From a virus, in the IMG/VR virus record IMGVR_UViG_3300044720_000010, positions 1-57,406 of that record: a stretch of DNA of 57,406 bases. One strand, written 5' to 3'. The notes below the pieces were generated by a model. It searched no databases, was not told where the DNA came from, and worked only from the letters and a program-made list of their open reading frames with translations. Made by a program: the position numbers and the translations under genes. Positions 41,292 to 50,654 of this stretch are shown here, in pieces (within the stretch, counting starts at the first letter, position 1; each line of letters opens with the position of its first letter).

Positions 41292-43087
41292 TCGTCGCAA
41301 GTCCTCAATCCGGTCGTGCCGTCAATCCGGCAGGCCGCACCTTCTTCAACCAACGGGCCGTCATCCGTATCACGACGGACCCCCATCAGCTTTCCATTTC
41401 GATTGAAAGTCGTTGCGCCCTTCGCTCCTGCGTCATAGGCCCGCGTGTAAAGCTTCTGAAAGTCTGCGTAGGACACGCCTGGACCCTTGCCGGCCACTTG
41501 ACCGTTGACATTGCACGTCTTGCTAACAGAGCTGTCCACGAACCGCTGAGCGGCACACAGTACGTCAATATGCTGCTCTGCTGTCACTTCGTTAGCCGTC
41601 CGACAAGTCACGTCGAAAAACTGCTTAGCGTAATCCACAACATCGAACGATGTTTTACCGCTCGGCATTTCAATGTCCATTGTCGTATTGATCGCGTAAG
41701 GCGGCTCGATACCCGAACTGATGTTATCGGCGGCCATCGAAATCGTTCCTGTCGGTGCGATCGACAGAAGAAGGCCGTTCCGCAATCCATGCTTCCGGAT
41801 ACCGTCTCGGATCTCATCGTCGAGCACATTCTTAACAAACCAACCGTCAAGATATTTATCCGCATCAAACATCGGAAAAGAACCGCGTTCCTTTGCCAGA
41901 TCAACACTGGTACGGTACGCCTGTAAGGCGATGCGTTCCAAGATCGCATTTTGCCAATTGATGTACTCTGAGGAACCGTATCCGGCTCCCATGATCTCAA
42001 TAGCATTCGCCATGCCAGTGACGCCGACCCCCATCCGACGTTTATCCAACGCTTCCTTCTTCTGCTGTTCCAACGGGTAGTTCGTGCGATCCGGCACCAT
42101 ATCGAAACAACGCACCGCGCAGTCAACCACGTCGTCAAGCAGCTCGAAATCGATACTGTAACGACTAGACTTTGGCTCTACAACATAGAGCCCGTCTTCT
42201 CGGTTGCCAGTCATCCGGGATGGCGTCAACATTTTAACGATATTTATGCTACCGAGAAGACACGCGCCCCAAGGCGGCAACGGCTGTTCGGCGCACGGAT
42301 TGGTGGCTGAAATTGTTTCGCAATAAAAGAGCGGATTGCGCTGATTGATCCGATCCATGAACAGGACACCCGGTTCAGCCCAATCCCAATTTCCTTCCAT
42401 GATTGTCGCCCAAACGTCTACCGCTCTGACCGTAGCGTGACGCACGCCGTCAAACTGCAAGTCGTAAAGGCCGTCTGAGTATAGCGCCTCCATGAACACG
42501 TCAGTTATGGCAACCGACATATTGAAATTTGTCAGCCGTCCCGTTCCCCTTTTGGCCGTGATGAATTTCATAATGTCCGGATGGTCCACCCGCATTACGA
42601 TCATCATCGCGCCTCGACGATGCCCGGCCGTTAAAATTGTTTTACAGTTGACATCCCAAATATCAGCAAACGACAGTGGACCACTCGCGAAAGACCCGTG
42701 GCCGAGCCCCCGTATCAACTCTCCTGTCGGCCTCAACGTCGAGAAATCGAAACCGACGCCACCACCAGTCCGCAAGGTCATCCCTGCCCACTTAAGAGCA
42801 TCCATGATGCCTTCGTAGGAGTCAGGTATGGCGCCGTTGACGAAGCAGTTGTAGGCCGTGGTCAGATACGGACGGCCCATAGAATGCTGTTGCCGACCGG
42901 CCGGTAGCAACTCCTGCCCACGGGTGTATCGCAGCGCCCGGCGAAATTCCTTATCGTTGGTCGTGGTCGCGCGGGACCAGCGCACCGCGTAATCGTCAAA
43001 CCGTTCTTCCGGCGCCCGGTATTTAGTTGCGTGAATGATCTTGCCGAAATCGGTACGCGGGCCGTAGTTGTCGTCAAACATTTGCAA
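41288..43087 (-). CDS. nrdJ: class II (B12-dependent) ribonucleotide reductase
   Basis: 599 aa single-chain reductase. NCFV near residue 80 and the active-site loop NPCAEQPL (Asn-x-Cys-x-Glu) are the catalytic hallmarks. APTGTIS and SKTCNVN match class II. A C-terminal Cys pair (CRID...TC) should re-reduce the site. It turns ribonucleotides into deoxyribonucleotides with adenosylcobalamin, so it works without oxygen. No nrdB-like partner is present. Directly upstream of terminase. Confidence 0.88.
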   Translation of the reverse strand: MQMFDDNYGPRTDFGKIIHATKYRAPEERFDDYAVRWSRATTTNDKEFRRALRYTRGQELLPAGRQQHSMGRPYLTTAYNCFVNGAIPDSYEGIMDALKWAGMTLRTGGGVGFDFSTLRPTGELIRGLGHGSFASGPLSFADIWDVNCKTILTAGHRRGAMMIVMRVDHPDIMKFITAKRGTGRLTNFNMSVAITDVFMEALYSDGLYDLQFDGVRHATVRAVDVWATIMEGNWDWAEPGVLFMDRINQRNPLFYCETISATNPCAEQPLPPWGACLLGSINIVKMLTPSRMTGNREDGLYVVEPKSSRYSIDFELLDDVVDCAVRCFDMVPDRTNYPLEQQKKEALDKRRMGVGVTGMANAIEIMGAGYGSSEYINWQNAILERIALQAYRTSVDLAKERGSFPMFDADKYLDGWFVKNVLDDEIRDGIRKHGLRNGLLLSIAPTGTISMAADNISSGIEPPYAINTTMDIEMPSGKTSFDVVDYAKQFFDVTCRTANEVTAEQHIDVLCAAQRFVDSSVSKTCNVNGQVAGKGPGVSYADFQKLYTRAYDAGAKGATTFNRNGKLMGVRRDTDDGPLVEEGAACRIDGTTGLRTCDE

Positions 43088-44528
43088 TCTCCAGTTTCGC
43101 CGCCCGATGCAAATCCAATATCCTTCGAAACATGGATTCCTCGGCGCTTTGTAGTTGCCGCAGCCGTTCGGCTACATACTCGTCAATTGTACCTCTTGCC
43201 GACAACAAGTACACCATGACTTGCTTTGTCTGTCCGGTTCGATCCAAACGGCCAACAAGTTGCAAGTAAAGTTCAAGCGAATAGAACAAGTCGTAAATGC
43301 ACAAATGACATCCGCCCCTCTGGAGGTTGAGACCATGGCCAGAACTCTGCGGATGTACTAAAAGTATGGGTATCTTGCCTTCGTTCCAGGCTTCTTCTTC
43401 TTTTCCCTCCCGACCCATAACCACCGCTGTCGGGAAGGCTTGTTTCAACCTAACAAGTGAATGTTTGAACCAGTACGATACTATTAACGGCTGACCTAGT
43501 AACTGTTCGACCAACTCCTTCAACTCGTCGATCTTTTCATCGTGAAACGTATGGGCCTTACCGTCACCCCCATATACGGCACCACTGGCGAGCTGTAGCA
43601 ACTTAGAACTAAGTGCTGCCGCGTGGACCGCCTCTATGATCTCGTCATCCGAGACTTCCAACAAATAAGTCCGCTGCAACTCATTGTACTGTTGCATCGT
43701 TTCATCCGATAGTTGAATGGAACGAGTCCGGACTTCAAACTCTCGCTTACCCCGGATGACGAAGCAGATGTCCGCAATCTTCTTCTCGATCTCCTCGGCG
43801 ACCCCTTCCCGAATCGTCCATCTGTGCGTGTATCGGTTCTGCGTGAAGTACCTCTCTCTGAACGCGGTCACGCCTCGCCCGAAGCGCTCCCCACCGTCCA
43901 AAAGGAACACTTGAGAAAAGAGGCTCATGTAGTGTTGGGATGCAGGTGTCGCCGTGAGTTGGTGGAACCGCTGGATCTTAGACCGCACACGCTTTAGTGC
44001 TTTGAACACCACCGAGTTGTGGTCACGAAGCCTCGAACTTTCGTCGAAAAACACCACCTTGTACGGCCAGGACTTACGATCCCAACAAGCTTCTACAAGC
44101 CAGTGAACGGCCTCTTGGTTAATCACATGGATCTGAGCCGGGCTGTCAAGTAGAGCCCTCCGTAGTCGATCCTTTTCGGCCGTCCGATCCTTCCGCTTGA
44201 CCAGCTTCAACCGTGGATCGTCATCATCGATCCGGATGACAGTCATTTTCTGGTACGCTAGGTGACGCCACAATTTTGATTCATACGGCCAGACGCGAGT
44301 TGCGACACGGATAGGAGCGATCACCAAGAATTTGCCCGTGTAACCTTGCATCCACATACGATCCATGATCGTCAGGCTAATTGCGGTCTTTCCTTTTCCC
44401 ACATCAAGGAACAGAGCGGAGAACGGCTTACTCCATGCGAACTCAATCGCCTCACGTTGCTCCGGAAACAAGTCGGCTTCCGACCGCACGCAATCCTTGA
44501 ATGTCTCCTCCAAATAGCCGTCCAGCAT
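43074..44528 (-). CDS. SNF2-family DNA helicase/translocase
   Basis: 484 aa. The ATG at 44528 shares a base with the upstream stop. Motif I is DVGKGKTAIS, motif II is FFDESSRLRD (DESS in place of DEAH), motif III LTATPAS, and motif VI QLVGRLDRTGQTK. These define SNF2-type ATPases. The likely role is fork remodelling or recombination in phage replication. Overlaps the reductase gene by 14 bases. Confidence 0.88.
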   Translation of the reverse strand: MLDGYLEETFKDCVRSEADLFPEQREAIEFAWSKPFSALFLDVGKGKTAISLTIMDRMWMQGYTGKFLVIAPIRVATRVWPYESKLWRHLAYQKMTVIRIDDDDPRLKLVKRKDRTAEKDRLRRALLDSPAQIHVINQEAVHWLVEACWDRKSWPYKVVFFDESSRLRDHNSVVFKALKRVRSKIQRFHQLTATPASQHYMSLFSQVFLLDGGERFGRGVTAFRERYFTQNRYTHRWTIREGVAEEIEKKIADICFVIRGKREFEVRTRSIQLSDETMQQYNELQRTYLLEVSDDEIIEAVHAAALSSKLLQLASGAVYGGDGKAHTFHDEKIDELKELVEQLLGQPLIVSYWFKHSLVRLKQAFPTAVVMGREGKEEEAWNEGKIPILLVHPQSSGHGLNLQRGGCHLCIYDLFYSLELYLQLVGRLDRTGQTKQVMVYLLSARGTIDEYVAERLRQLQSAEESMFRRILDLHRAAKLEIANV

Positions 44529-45049
44529 CAGCCCAACCCGGTAGCACGACTTTGCGCCCACTCGTTGACCATACAAATCGGCCATACCCAATCGGGACAC
44601 TTGCCTCGCGCAAAGACGACTACTCCGATGCAATTGTCAGGGTTGCCAAGGTGAGCCCGAGCTTCCCTGAACGAATTGCCGGTTGTCAGTACGTCATCAA
44701 CAATGAGAACCGGGTAGCCGGGCTCACGATACTTGTCGAGTGCCCGCGCCAAGACAACGCCGCCTCTCGGTATTCCGTACACCGAGCTGAACGCGAACTT
44801 CCATGTGATGATTTTCGCGATGGTCTCCCAATCTTCACCGTTTAAAGCGTCAAGATTGACCTTCCAAGGTAGCTGGAACTTGCTGTGCGTAGCGAACCAA
44901 CCAAAGCTGAACAGGTTGTGCGTTACGCTGCGCGGCTTCTCCCACTGTAGCCGCTCGGGCCACGGCGCCGTCACAGCCGGATCGTTGATCGATTCACCCG
45001 TATGGCTGTGCGGGTAATCAAGCTGACACGTTGAGTTTTTACAAATCAT
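44528..45049 (-). CDS. phosphoribosyltransferase-like protein
   Basis: 173 aa from the ATG at 45049, the only start that avoids a long overlap. It contains the PRPP-binding loop VLIVDDVLTTGNSF and an upstream YGIPRGG loop, as in orotate and purine phosphoribosyltransferases. The N-terminal 60 residues do not match. It would fit nucleotide salvage alongside the reductase. Confidence 0.75.
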   Translation of the reverse strand: MICKNSTCQLDYPHSHTGESINDPAVTAPWPERLQWEKPRSVTHNLFSFGWFATHSKFQLPWKVNLDALNGEDWETIAKIITWKFAFSSVYGIPRGGVVLARALDKYREPGYPVLIVDDVLTTGNSFREARAHLGNPDNCIGVVVFARGKCPDWVWPICMVNEWAQSRATGLG

Positions 45050-45353
45050 CACCAATCCCCAAAATTTTGTTGGCCGCATCGACGCTCTCGACGACATGCA
45101 CTTCAACACCGACTGCCAGCAGCTCGGCATGACGTAGACGCTGCTGCGGCGAGAGCACGCCGCCCGGCCGTTTCCATTCAAGGAACACCAGCCGCCCTTT
45201 CATACATTGCCGGCAAACGTCCTGGCGGTAGCCACGGGCGTACAGCCTGTCGGGCATACCGTTTGGCGAGGCGTGCATGATCTTTATTACAAGCCAACCG
45301 TGAGCGCGAGCGATCTTCCGGTGGCGTTGTTCGATCTGTGACTCAGAAGGCAT
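45039..45353 (-). CDS. VRR-NUC domain nuclease
   Basis: 104 aa, the minimal VRR-NUC fold: Glu/Gln at ESQIEQRHRK, GMPDRL with the metal-binding Asp, and LEWKRPGG with the Glu-x-Lys pair. A CRQC pair in the middle may bind zinc. Stand-alone phage VRR-NUCs process branched DNA. It is in the replication cluster. Confidence 0.85.
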   Translation of the reverse strand: MPSESQIEQRHRKIARAHGWLVIKIMHASPNGMPDRLYARGYRQDVCRQCMKGRLVFLEWKRPGGVLSPQQRLRHAELLAVGVEVHVVESVDAANKILGIGDDL

Positions 45354-45954
45354 TGATCGCTGCCGTCAGCCGGTTTAACGTTGTCTCCAGATCAGACGGA
45401 TACGACGCTCCCCATCCGCTCCAGTTCGGCCATCTTCTCGTGGCGAACAACTCGACGTAGGGACCAGCTACCAGTTGCTCTATACGGCGGTACGCCTCAT
45501 CCGGCTTGCGGCTGTGCTGACGTATCGGTTCCTCTATTATCTGACGGACACCCTTGCTCAGCCGGCGAGGCGATCCACGGGTTAGCAAAAGGCACGACTC
45601 CGACTGCTTACGGGACCAGTAACCCATACTAATCCGATAGCCGGTGCCGTCCTTCGTGGATTTCAACCACTCGAATACGCGAGTTTTGTATTTGAACCCC
45701 CAGGCTTTCGCCATGTCGATCGCCACGTCTAGGTGGCTATCTACGACCCATAGAAACAACACACAATCAGGCGCCGCAAGCGATGCGACCGGAAGCCGTA
45801 GAAGATCCTCCATCTTCATCGTCTCATACCAGTCAGTCGCCGCTCGGTGCGGTGTCGTGTTGTCGCCGCTAAACGTTTTGAAAGCCCACGGGGGATCGCA
45901 TAGAATTGCCCCGTAGCTCCCCAACGCGAGCCCCTGGAACGGATTGTCGGTCAT
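45343..45954 (-). CDS. MT-A70 family adenine methyltransferase
   Basis: 203 aa from the ATG at 45954 (ATGA overlap). The catalytic DPPW is at residues 20-23. Further family marks are VLFLWVVDSHLD, CLLLTRGSPRR and the RKPDEAYRRIEQL/PYVELFATRRWPNWSGWG end. It should methylate adenine N6 in DNA, probably to evade host restriction or to mark phage DNA. Confidence 0.88.
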   Translation of the reverse strand: MTDNPFQGLALGSYGAILCDPPWAFKTFSGDNTTPHRAATDWYETMKMEDLLRLPVASLAAPDCVLFLWVVDSHLDVAIDMAKAWGFKYKTRVFEWLKSTKDGTGYRISMGYWSRKQSESCLLLTRGSPRRLSKGVRQIIEEPIRQHSRKPDEAYRRIEQLVAGPYVELFATRRWPNWSGWGASYPSDLETTLNRLTAAINAF

Positions 45955-46427
45955 GCCGGTGTCCACGCCTCGATCGCTGTCGTGAGCGCTCTGACGGCTT
46001 CCTGCGCGGCTTCTAGCGATGCCTCGAAGCTCCGATCGTGCTCAAACGTTGATGCTGCAAACGCTCGGGGTTCGCCGCCAACGTAAAGCGCCCCCTCGTT
46101 GCCCCAAGGAGCGACTTCCCTGACACGTCCTGATGGAACCTCATTCGGGTTGCCGGCCCACTCAGGCTTCGGCTTCACAACATCGCCGACGACAAACTTT
46201 TCCATGTCAGACAGGATCGCCAGCGCCCGTTCTTCCGGAACGATGCTCACCTTCCAGCCGCTTTCGTCCTTCGGCCTCACACTCATCTGCCAGCCGTTCC
46301 GGACTGCAAAAAGCGTGAAGCCCGTAATGCCGTCAGTGCCGACAGCCTTCTCGATAGCGGCCATCATTTTCTCCGTTACATCGATCCGTGCGGGCGGCCT
46401 TCCTAGTATGACGGTGTACTTATTCAC
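45951..46427 (-). CDS. hypothetical protein with KOW/SH3-like segment (158 aa)
   Basis: Residues 75-125 (VGDVVKPKPEWAGNP, PSGRVREVAPWGNEGALYVGG) resemble a small SH3/KOW-like barrel. The remainder is helical. No family recognised. It overlaps both neighbours by 4-8 bases in the replication cluster. Confidence 0.6.
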   Translation of the reverse strand: MNKYTVILGRPPARIDVTEKMMAAIEKAVGTDGITGFTLFAVRNGWQMSVRPKDESGWKVSIVPEERALAILSDMEKFVVGDVVKPKPEWAGNPNEVPSGRVREVAPWGNEGALYVGGEPRAFAASTFEHDRSFEASLEAAQEAVRALTTAIEAWTPA

Positions 46428-46950
46428 CGCAGCCTCGACCTATCTCACCATAGGCGCCCGGCTTCACGTACTCCTCGTGCGGTCGCCATCGATAGCCGCC
46501 TACGTCATCTGTGCAGGCAAACCCCCAATTCCGCCAATGCGGAAAACCTACAAACAGTGACCAGCAATCCAGCACCCTGCCGTTCGGATCGCGAAGCATG
46601 ACGATCCGATGTTGGGTAGTCGGGAATCGAAGTACAACCGAATGGTTTTTCCTGTGCCGGGTGTGGGTAAACGGTAACGCCCAACCGGGTGTCGGGCGGT
46701 GGTTAAACAACACTTCGTCATACGCCCCGACTAGAAGGACGGAGACATTCGCCATTCGATGATCGTGGAGCGCTCGCGAGTCGTCGTCTGAGACGAAATG
46801 GTGGAGGTAAACGTTGAACCAGCGGTTCTTAGGGATGACATGCCAACGGTAGTAAACCGGATCACTTTCAGGCCCTACCGTCAGGTCGTACTTCCGACTG
46901 TCGGCAACCCGGTGTATCGCTCGGTGAATAAGGCGATCAAGAAGGGTCAT
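46420..46950 (-). CDS. cupin-like protein
   Basis: 176 aa from the ATG at 46950. The block NVYLHHFVSDDDSRALHDH with the paired histidines, then VSVLLVGAYDEVLF, is a recurring phage protein of cupin-like double-beta-barrel type. Two His-rich loops suggest metal binding. Function unknown. Follows the DNA polymerase gene by seven bases. Confidence 0.7.
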   Translation of the reverse strand: MTLLDRLIHRAIHRVADSRKYDLTVGPESDPVYYRWHVIPKNRWFNVYLHHFVSDDDSRALHDHRMANVSVLLVGAYDEVLFNHRPTPGWALPFTHTRHRKNHSVVLRFPTTQHRIVMLRDPNGRVLDCWSLFVGFPHWRNWGFACTDDVGGYRWRPHEEYVKPGAYGEIGRGCGE

Positions 46951-46957
46951 CGTTACC

Positions 46958-49048
46958 TCATTTCCTATAAAACGGTGCGACGTAACCTCTGGCGTCAAGC
47001 GGGAATCCGGGCGCCCAATCGATCGGCTTGACGAAAAGTTCGCGCATACGCTCAATAGAATGATAGTTGTCACCGATCTTGGTCAGGCATATCGCTTCGT
47101 CATGGCTGTGGCCGACGATCTCCCAACCGTCCTCGTGGAGCCGAGTGAGGCCGACCTTCAAGATATCTCTGGTTAACGCTTGTACCAGATTCTCTGTAGT
47201 AACCCCGCCGTGTCCCTCGATTCGATCCCACTGTGTCGTGCGCTGGTTCCGACCCATGTAGGTGAATATCGTCTTGACGTAGGTATCCGGAACCTCGATC
47301 TGTACGCCCTCCGGTACTCCGTGCATCGCCATACCGTGCGACCGGATCACCTTCGTTCGGCCGGTATTAACCACACGCTGTTCCAGTCGAGGTTTGTAGT
47401 AGTATATGTATCTTCCGCTAGGAAGTTTTGCGAGCAGATACGGCTTCAGCCACTCGAAACGGGCGTACCCAAGATCGAACGGCGTATGCGTCGTCAAGAC
47501 GTGCCGGATCGCCCGCTCGCAAGCGTACCAGAACTGCGGTATCTCGCTATACGTCTCGCGGAACACTCGAACTGAGTCTATCGACTCTTGCTCTGACAAT
47601 TCGACGCCCATGTTCTCCGCGTAGGCCAGCAAGCCCGTCTTCTGACCGTCTACGATCTTGCCTGCACTCAGTCGATAACCGCAGCCGAGAACGGCCGGTT
47701 TACATATCTGTCGCTCGGCTCTGGTGATAGCGTCATACGGCTTCTTATAGAGCGCTGCGCCGAAGTCCTTGTACGGATCCAATCCCTCCCGGAAGACATT
47801 CAGCAAGCGCTCGCACTTAGCCACCCACCCGAGGCCGGCGCTCTCAACCGACGAGTAGTCCATGATTTTAAATTCATAGCCCGAGGGAGCGCGGAACATA
47901 CCCCTTAATGTTCCAACGAATGCTTCCATCGGTTCGTTGATGAAAAGTTCGAAACCCTCGTAATCACCATTTCGAATAAGGTTGGTCGCGTAAGTCAATT
48001 TTTCGTCATGTTCTTCCGCGTCTAGTAACTTTGGCGTTCTCGGAAAATTTTGGGGCTGAATCCCTCTCCCCGAGAATCGACCCGTGCGACTGGCACCCAT
48101 AAATTGATACATAAATCGCGCACGATCACCCTCCCCCACAGTGCGCCGAGCTGTAGCGGCTTTAGTCGTACTAGTCTTCGACGACCAAACACGCATCTCA
48201 AGTACGGACACACAGTCATCCGTAAGATTTAATCGTGATCCCTTCAATGACTTCTCGACAGATTCTTTAGTCAGATCGTCAAAAGCGTACCCCCTGACCT
48301 GTAACCACGGGAGGATCTGAGCAACTGAGTTTGGGTTACGGAGAAGTGTGATCTCGGCCATCCGATCTATAAGCTCGGCCTTCCTCCTCTCACTCATTTG
48401 AATGATGTTATCCACGAACCGAAGGTCAACCGGAGCGCCTCGGTCGTTCACCTGTTGGTCCAAATGGTAGAACTGCCATTCGGACTCAGGTAGCGGGTAA
48501 CGTATGAGCCGATCCTTAATCGACCTTTCGGTTATGACATCTTGTATACAATATTGACAAAATTCACCCCACAACTCGGGGTCGGTATGCCAATTGCGCC
48601 ATTCGTAAATTTGATTCTTAGTTGGCTTCTGTGGCATACAGAACTTATGAATAAGATCGCGTCCCGTCTTCAACTTGAGACGATCTTGCGGAAGCCCAAT
48701 CTGAACGCCAACATCTTCCAGCGTGCCCATAAAAGACTGAGAATAAGCCAATACAAGGCTGCATCTCCATTTTGACAGCGGAGTATCAATCTTAAGGACG
48801 CGCCGTGTAATCGTCCTCTCAAACTGGCTGTTATAGCCCCAGCACATCACGTCAGGATCGACCAACGCATCCCGCAACTCGGCCGGAAGCCTGGACTCGT
48901 GGGACTGCCAAAGTTGGATAGGGTTGTCGTCCAACTGGTAGGCGGCCATCAAGACACGAGTACTAGAATGACTGGAATACCTGTCGAGGCCTACTATTTT
49001 AAGGTCCAAGTCTGAAGCCGACTCGAAATCAAGATGAAGAACGGTCAT
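46958..49048 (-). CDS. family A DNA polymerase with 3'-5' exonuclease domain
   Basis: 696 aa. The N-terminal DEDD exonuclease has LHLDFESASDLD and a later WGYNSQFE block. The polymerase domain has motif A (MDYSSVESAG), motif B-region lysines (RAERQICKPAVLGCGY) and motif C (HSHDEAI). It should be the main replicative enzyme. The overlap (ATGA) with the upstream endonuclease VII gene couples their translation. Confidence 0.93.
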   Translation of the reverse strand: MTVLHLDFESASDLDLKIVGLDRYSSHSSTRVLMAAYQLDDNPIQLWQSHESRLPAELRDALVDPDVMCWGYNSQFERTITRRVLKIDTPLSKWRCSLVLAYSQSFMGTLEDVGVQIGLPQDRLKLKTGRDLIHKFCMPQKPTKNQIYEWRNWHTDPELWGEFCQYCIQDVITERSIKDRLIRYPLPESEWQFYHLDQQVNDRGAPVDLRFVDNIIQMSERRKAELIDRMAEITLLRNPNSVAQILPWLQVRGYAFDDLTKESVEKSLKGSRLNLTDDCVSVLEMRVWSSKTSTTKAATARRTVGEGDRARFMYQFMGASRTGRFSGRGIQPQNFPRTPKLLDAEEHDEKLTYATNLIRNGDYEGFELFINEPMEAFVGTLRGMFRAPSGYEFKIMDYSSVESAGLGWVAKCERLLNVFREGLDPYKDFGAALYKKPYDAITRAERQICKPAVLGCGYRLSAGKIVDGQKTGLLAYAENMGVELSEQESIDSVRVFRETYSEIPQFWYACERAIRHVLTTHTPFDLGYARFEWLKPYLLAKLPSGRYIYYYKPRLEQRVVNTGRTKVIRSHGMAMHGVPEGVQIEVPDTYVKTIFTYMGRNQRTTQWDRIEGHGGVTTENLVQALTRDILKVGLTRLHEDGWEIVGHSHDEAICLTKIGDNYHSIERMRELFVKPIDWAPGFPLDARGYVAPFYRK

Positions 49049-49656
49049 AATGACTGCCGTTCCAAGTAATCTGCTAGAGCACGAAGGATTAATGGATCAT
49101 CCTTTGCGTACCCTAAAGCTACGTTACATCCGTGGCACAACCAACCCCTGAAGTCTCCCGTGTAGTGATCGTGATCGAAGTTAATTCGACCCGCCGCTCC
49201 GCATACCTCGCACCTTTCTGGTCTGGTTCGACCTCCTTCAAAGTTCTTATTCCGCCACTCCCGAGCCTTAATCGTACCCATCTTCCGTCTGTAAGCCTCC
49301 CTACACACCCCCGCACACGTATTTGTGAGGCCATGCAGCCGAGATATATCTGCGCTACAAACTACACAAACCTTACCTATCCTACTCAGTCGAAGTCGCC
49401 TTTTACGATTGCAATCATCTCCGCAAGTATGAGCATCCGATCGGGAGTGTGATATGTCTTTCTCGCACTCGCTACAAACTCTCGTTATGAGATCCACCTT
49501 CTTTCCCGCCGATTCCCGAGCACGGAGTTCTTTTCTTTTCCAATTTCTCTGCCGCGCCCGACAGCCGCCGCTTTGACAAGTTTGTGAATGCCCGTGCAGA
49601 TGCGAAATGTCGGCGCCACACACGACACAAGCCCGATTCGATCCGTCTAACGGCAT
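49045..49656 (-). CDS. endonuclease VII-type HNH nuclease with three Cys-rich repeats
   Basis: 203 aa. Three repeats of a Cys-x2-Cys...Cys-x3/4-Cys unit (CVVCGADISHLHG, CSECEKDISHSRS, CVVCSADISRLHG) fill residues 10-120. The C-terminus (CEVCGAAGRINFDHDHYTG, FRGWLCHGCNVALGYAKDDP) is the endonuclease VII domain with the His-Asp catalytic core. It shares this domain with the gene at 56425. It may resolve branched DNA before packaging, or be a free-standing homing nuclease. Confidence 0.85.
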   Translation of the reverse strand: MPLDGSNRACVVCGADISHLHGHSQTCQSGGCRARQRNWKRKELRARESAGKKVDLITRVCSECEKDISHSRSDAHTCGDDCNRKRRLRLSRIGKVCVVCSADISRLHGLTNTCAGVCREAYRRKMGTIKAREWRNKNFEGGRTRPERCEVCGAAGRINFDHDHYTGDFRGWLCHGCNVALGYAKDDPLILRALADYLERQSL

Positions 49657-49672
49657 AGCTACACACTCAGCC

Positions 49673-49716
49673 TAGAAAGAAAGTGCCCCGATCCGGAAGC
49701 GGGATCGCTCGGGGCC
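49673..49716 (-). terminator. candidate terminator/attenuator after the SSB gene
   Basis: The minus strand can form a stem from gccccga...gatcc and ggatcggggc around a short loop (49685-49715), followed by a T-rich run (actttcttt). This may partly end transcription between the SSB-like gene and endonuclease VII. Confidence 0.5.
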
Positions 49717-49762
49717 ACACGACTCACCACGGGGAAAGGGCAAACCCGCCCCGCTTCCGGAA

Positions 49763-50416
49763 CTACAGATCGTCGTCGTCGCTCAGTCCGTCGTCATAGC
49801 CGCTGTCGTCATCGTCGATAGCGCCGAACGACTCGTCGATCTCGTCTTCACCGATGCGCGTGCCTTCGCCGAACGGCTCATCGTCTTTGACGAATTGCAC
49901 GGCAAGAAGGTTGGCGTTAACACGCTTGCCGAAGCCGTTGTTTTGCGGCCAAGGACGGATCAACTCGTTGACCCAGCACCCTCCGTAAAAGATCCGTCCA
50001 GCTTCTTCCGGGGTGAGGACTTTCGCCCGGCCGGTTGTCGGATCTTCACCTCGACCACGTAGCGCAGGACGCCGAACCTCGCTGGCACTAATGAGGTAGT
50101 GCCCCGCGTAGTCCGGATTGCCCAAGAGATCACCGTTCTGCATGAACTTCCGGTCGGACGGGAGTTGGACCTTCATTTCCTGCATCACGCGATTGATCTC
50201 TGCGATGATAATTTTCGCTGACGGCGCATAGTCTGGCGTCTTCGGCATCAACGTTTTAAGAGACAGCTTTTGCCCATCCTTGAACGGCGTGACAAGATGA
50301 GGATAAGACGCACGGACGTTCTTCACGATCATCGACTGATCCGAGTAAAGCGTGACGTACTTCTCCTGCTTGACGATCGTGCGTGATGGCTTCTCGGCGA
50401 GTGCTACTGATGGCAT
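49763..50416 (-). CDS. single-stranded DNA-binding protein-like (DUF2815 type)
   Basis: 217 aa from the ATG at 50416, which has gagg seven bases upstream. The body (VKNVRASYPHLVTPF, FYGGCWVNELIRPWPQNN) matches the DUF2815/gp2.5-like OB-fold proteins. The C-terminal 25 residues are almost all Asp/Glu (IDDDDSGYDDGLSDDDDL), the acidic tip SSBs use to contact partners. It would coat replicating phage DNA. Confidence 0.8.
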   Translation of the reverse strand: MPSVALAEKPSRTIVKQEKYVTLYSDQSMIVKNVRASYPHLVTPFKDGQKLSLKTLMPKTPDYAPSAKIIIAEINRVMQEMKVQLPSDRKFMQNGDLLGNPDYAGHYLISASEVRRPALRGRGEDPTTGRAKVLTPEEAGRIFYGGCWVNELIRPWPQNNGFGKRVNANLLAVQFVKDDEPFGEGTRIGEDEIDESFGAIDDDDSGYDDGLSDDDDL

Positions 50417-50432
50417 TGTATTCCTCACGGGT

Positions 50433-50654
50433 TTACGGGTTTACCGGGTTAAGGATGATCGGCTCCTCCTCAAAAAACGACTCATGGACGTTCGACACAA
50501 CCTCATGAGCCCTGTCCATCGGCTTCCACTGTTGCTTCCTGAGTTTGCACCGATGCAGAAAAGTCTGTCTTCTAGCGTTACAAGTACGGCTGCAAAATTT
50601 TTGCGTAGAGGGGATAGGCTTGCCGCATTGACGGCAGTAGTGCTGACCGCTCAT
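50433..50654 (-). CDS. small zinc-finger protein (73 aa)
   Basis: Two CxxC-type pairs (CRQCGKPIPSTQKFCSRTC) form a classic treble-clef/ribbon, followed by a basic stretch and an acidic tail. Probably binds DNA or protein. Overlaps the DUF2800 gene by four bases in the replication cluster. Confidence 0.65.
   Translation of the reverse strand: MSGQHYCRQCGKPIPSTQKFCSRTCNARRQTFLHRCKLRKQQWKPMDRAHEVVSNVHESFFEEEPIILNPVNP

Noticed and set aside
40786-41300. A cos site near terminase
   Set aside because: Expected from the gpA-type terminase, but I could not identify a convincing nick-site symmetry by eye, so none is claimed.
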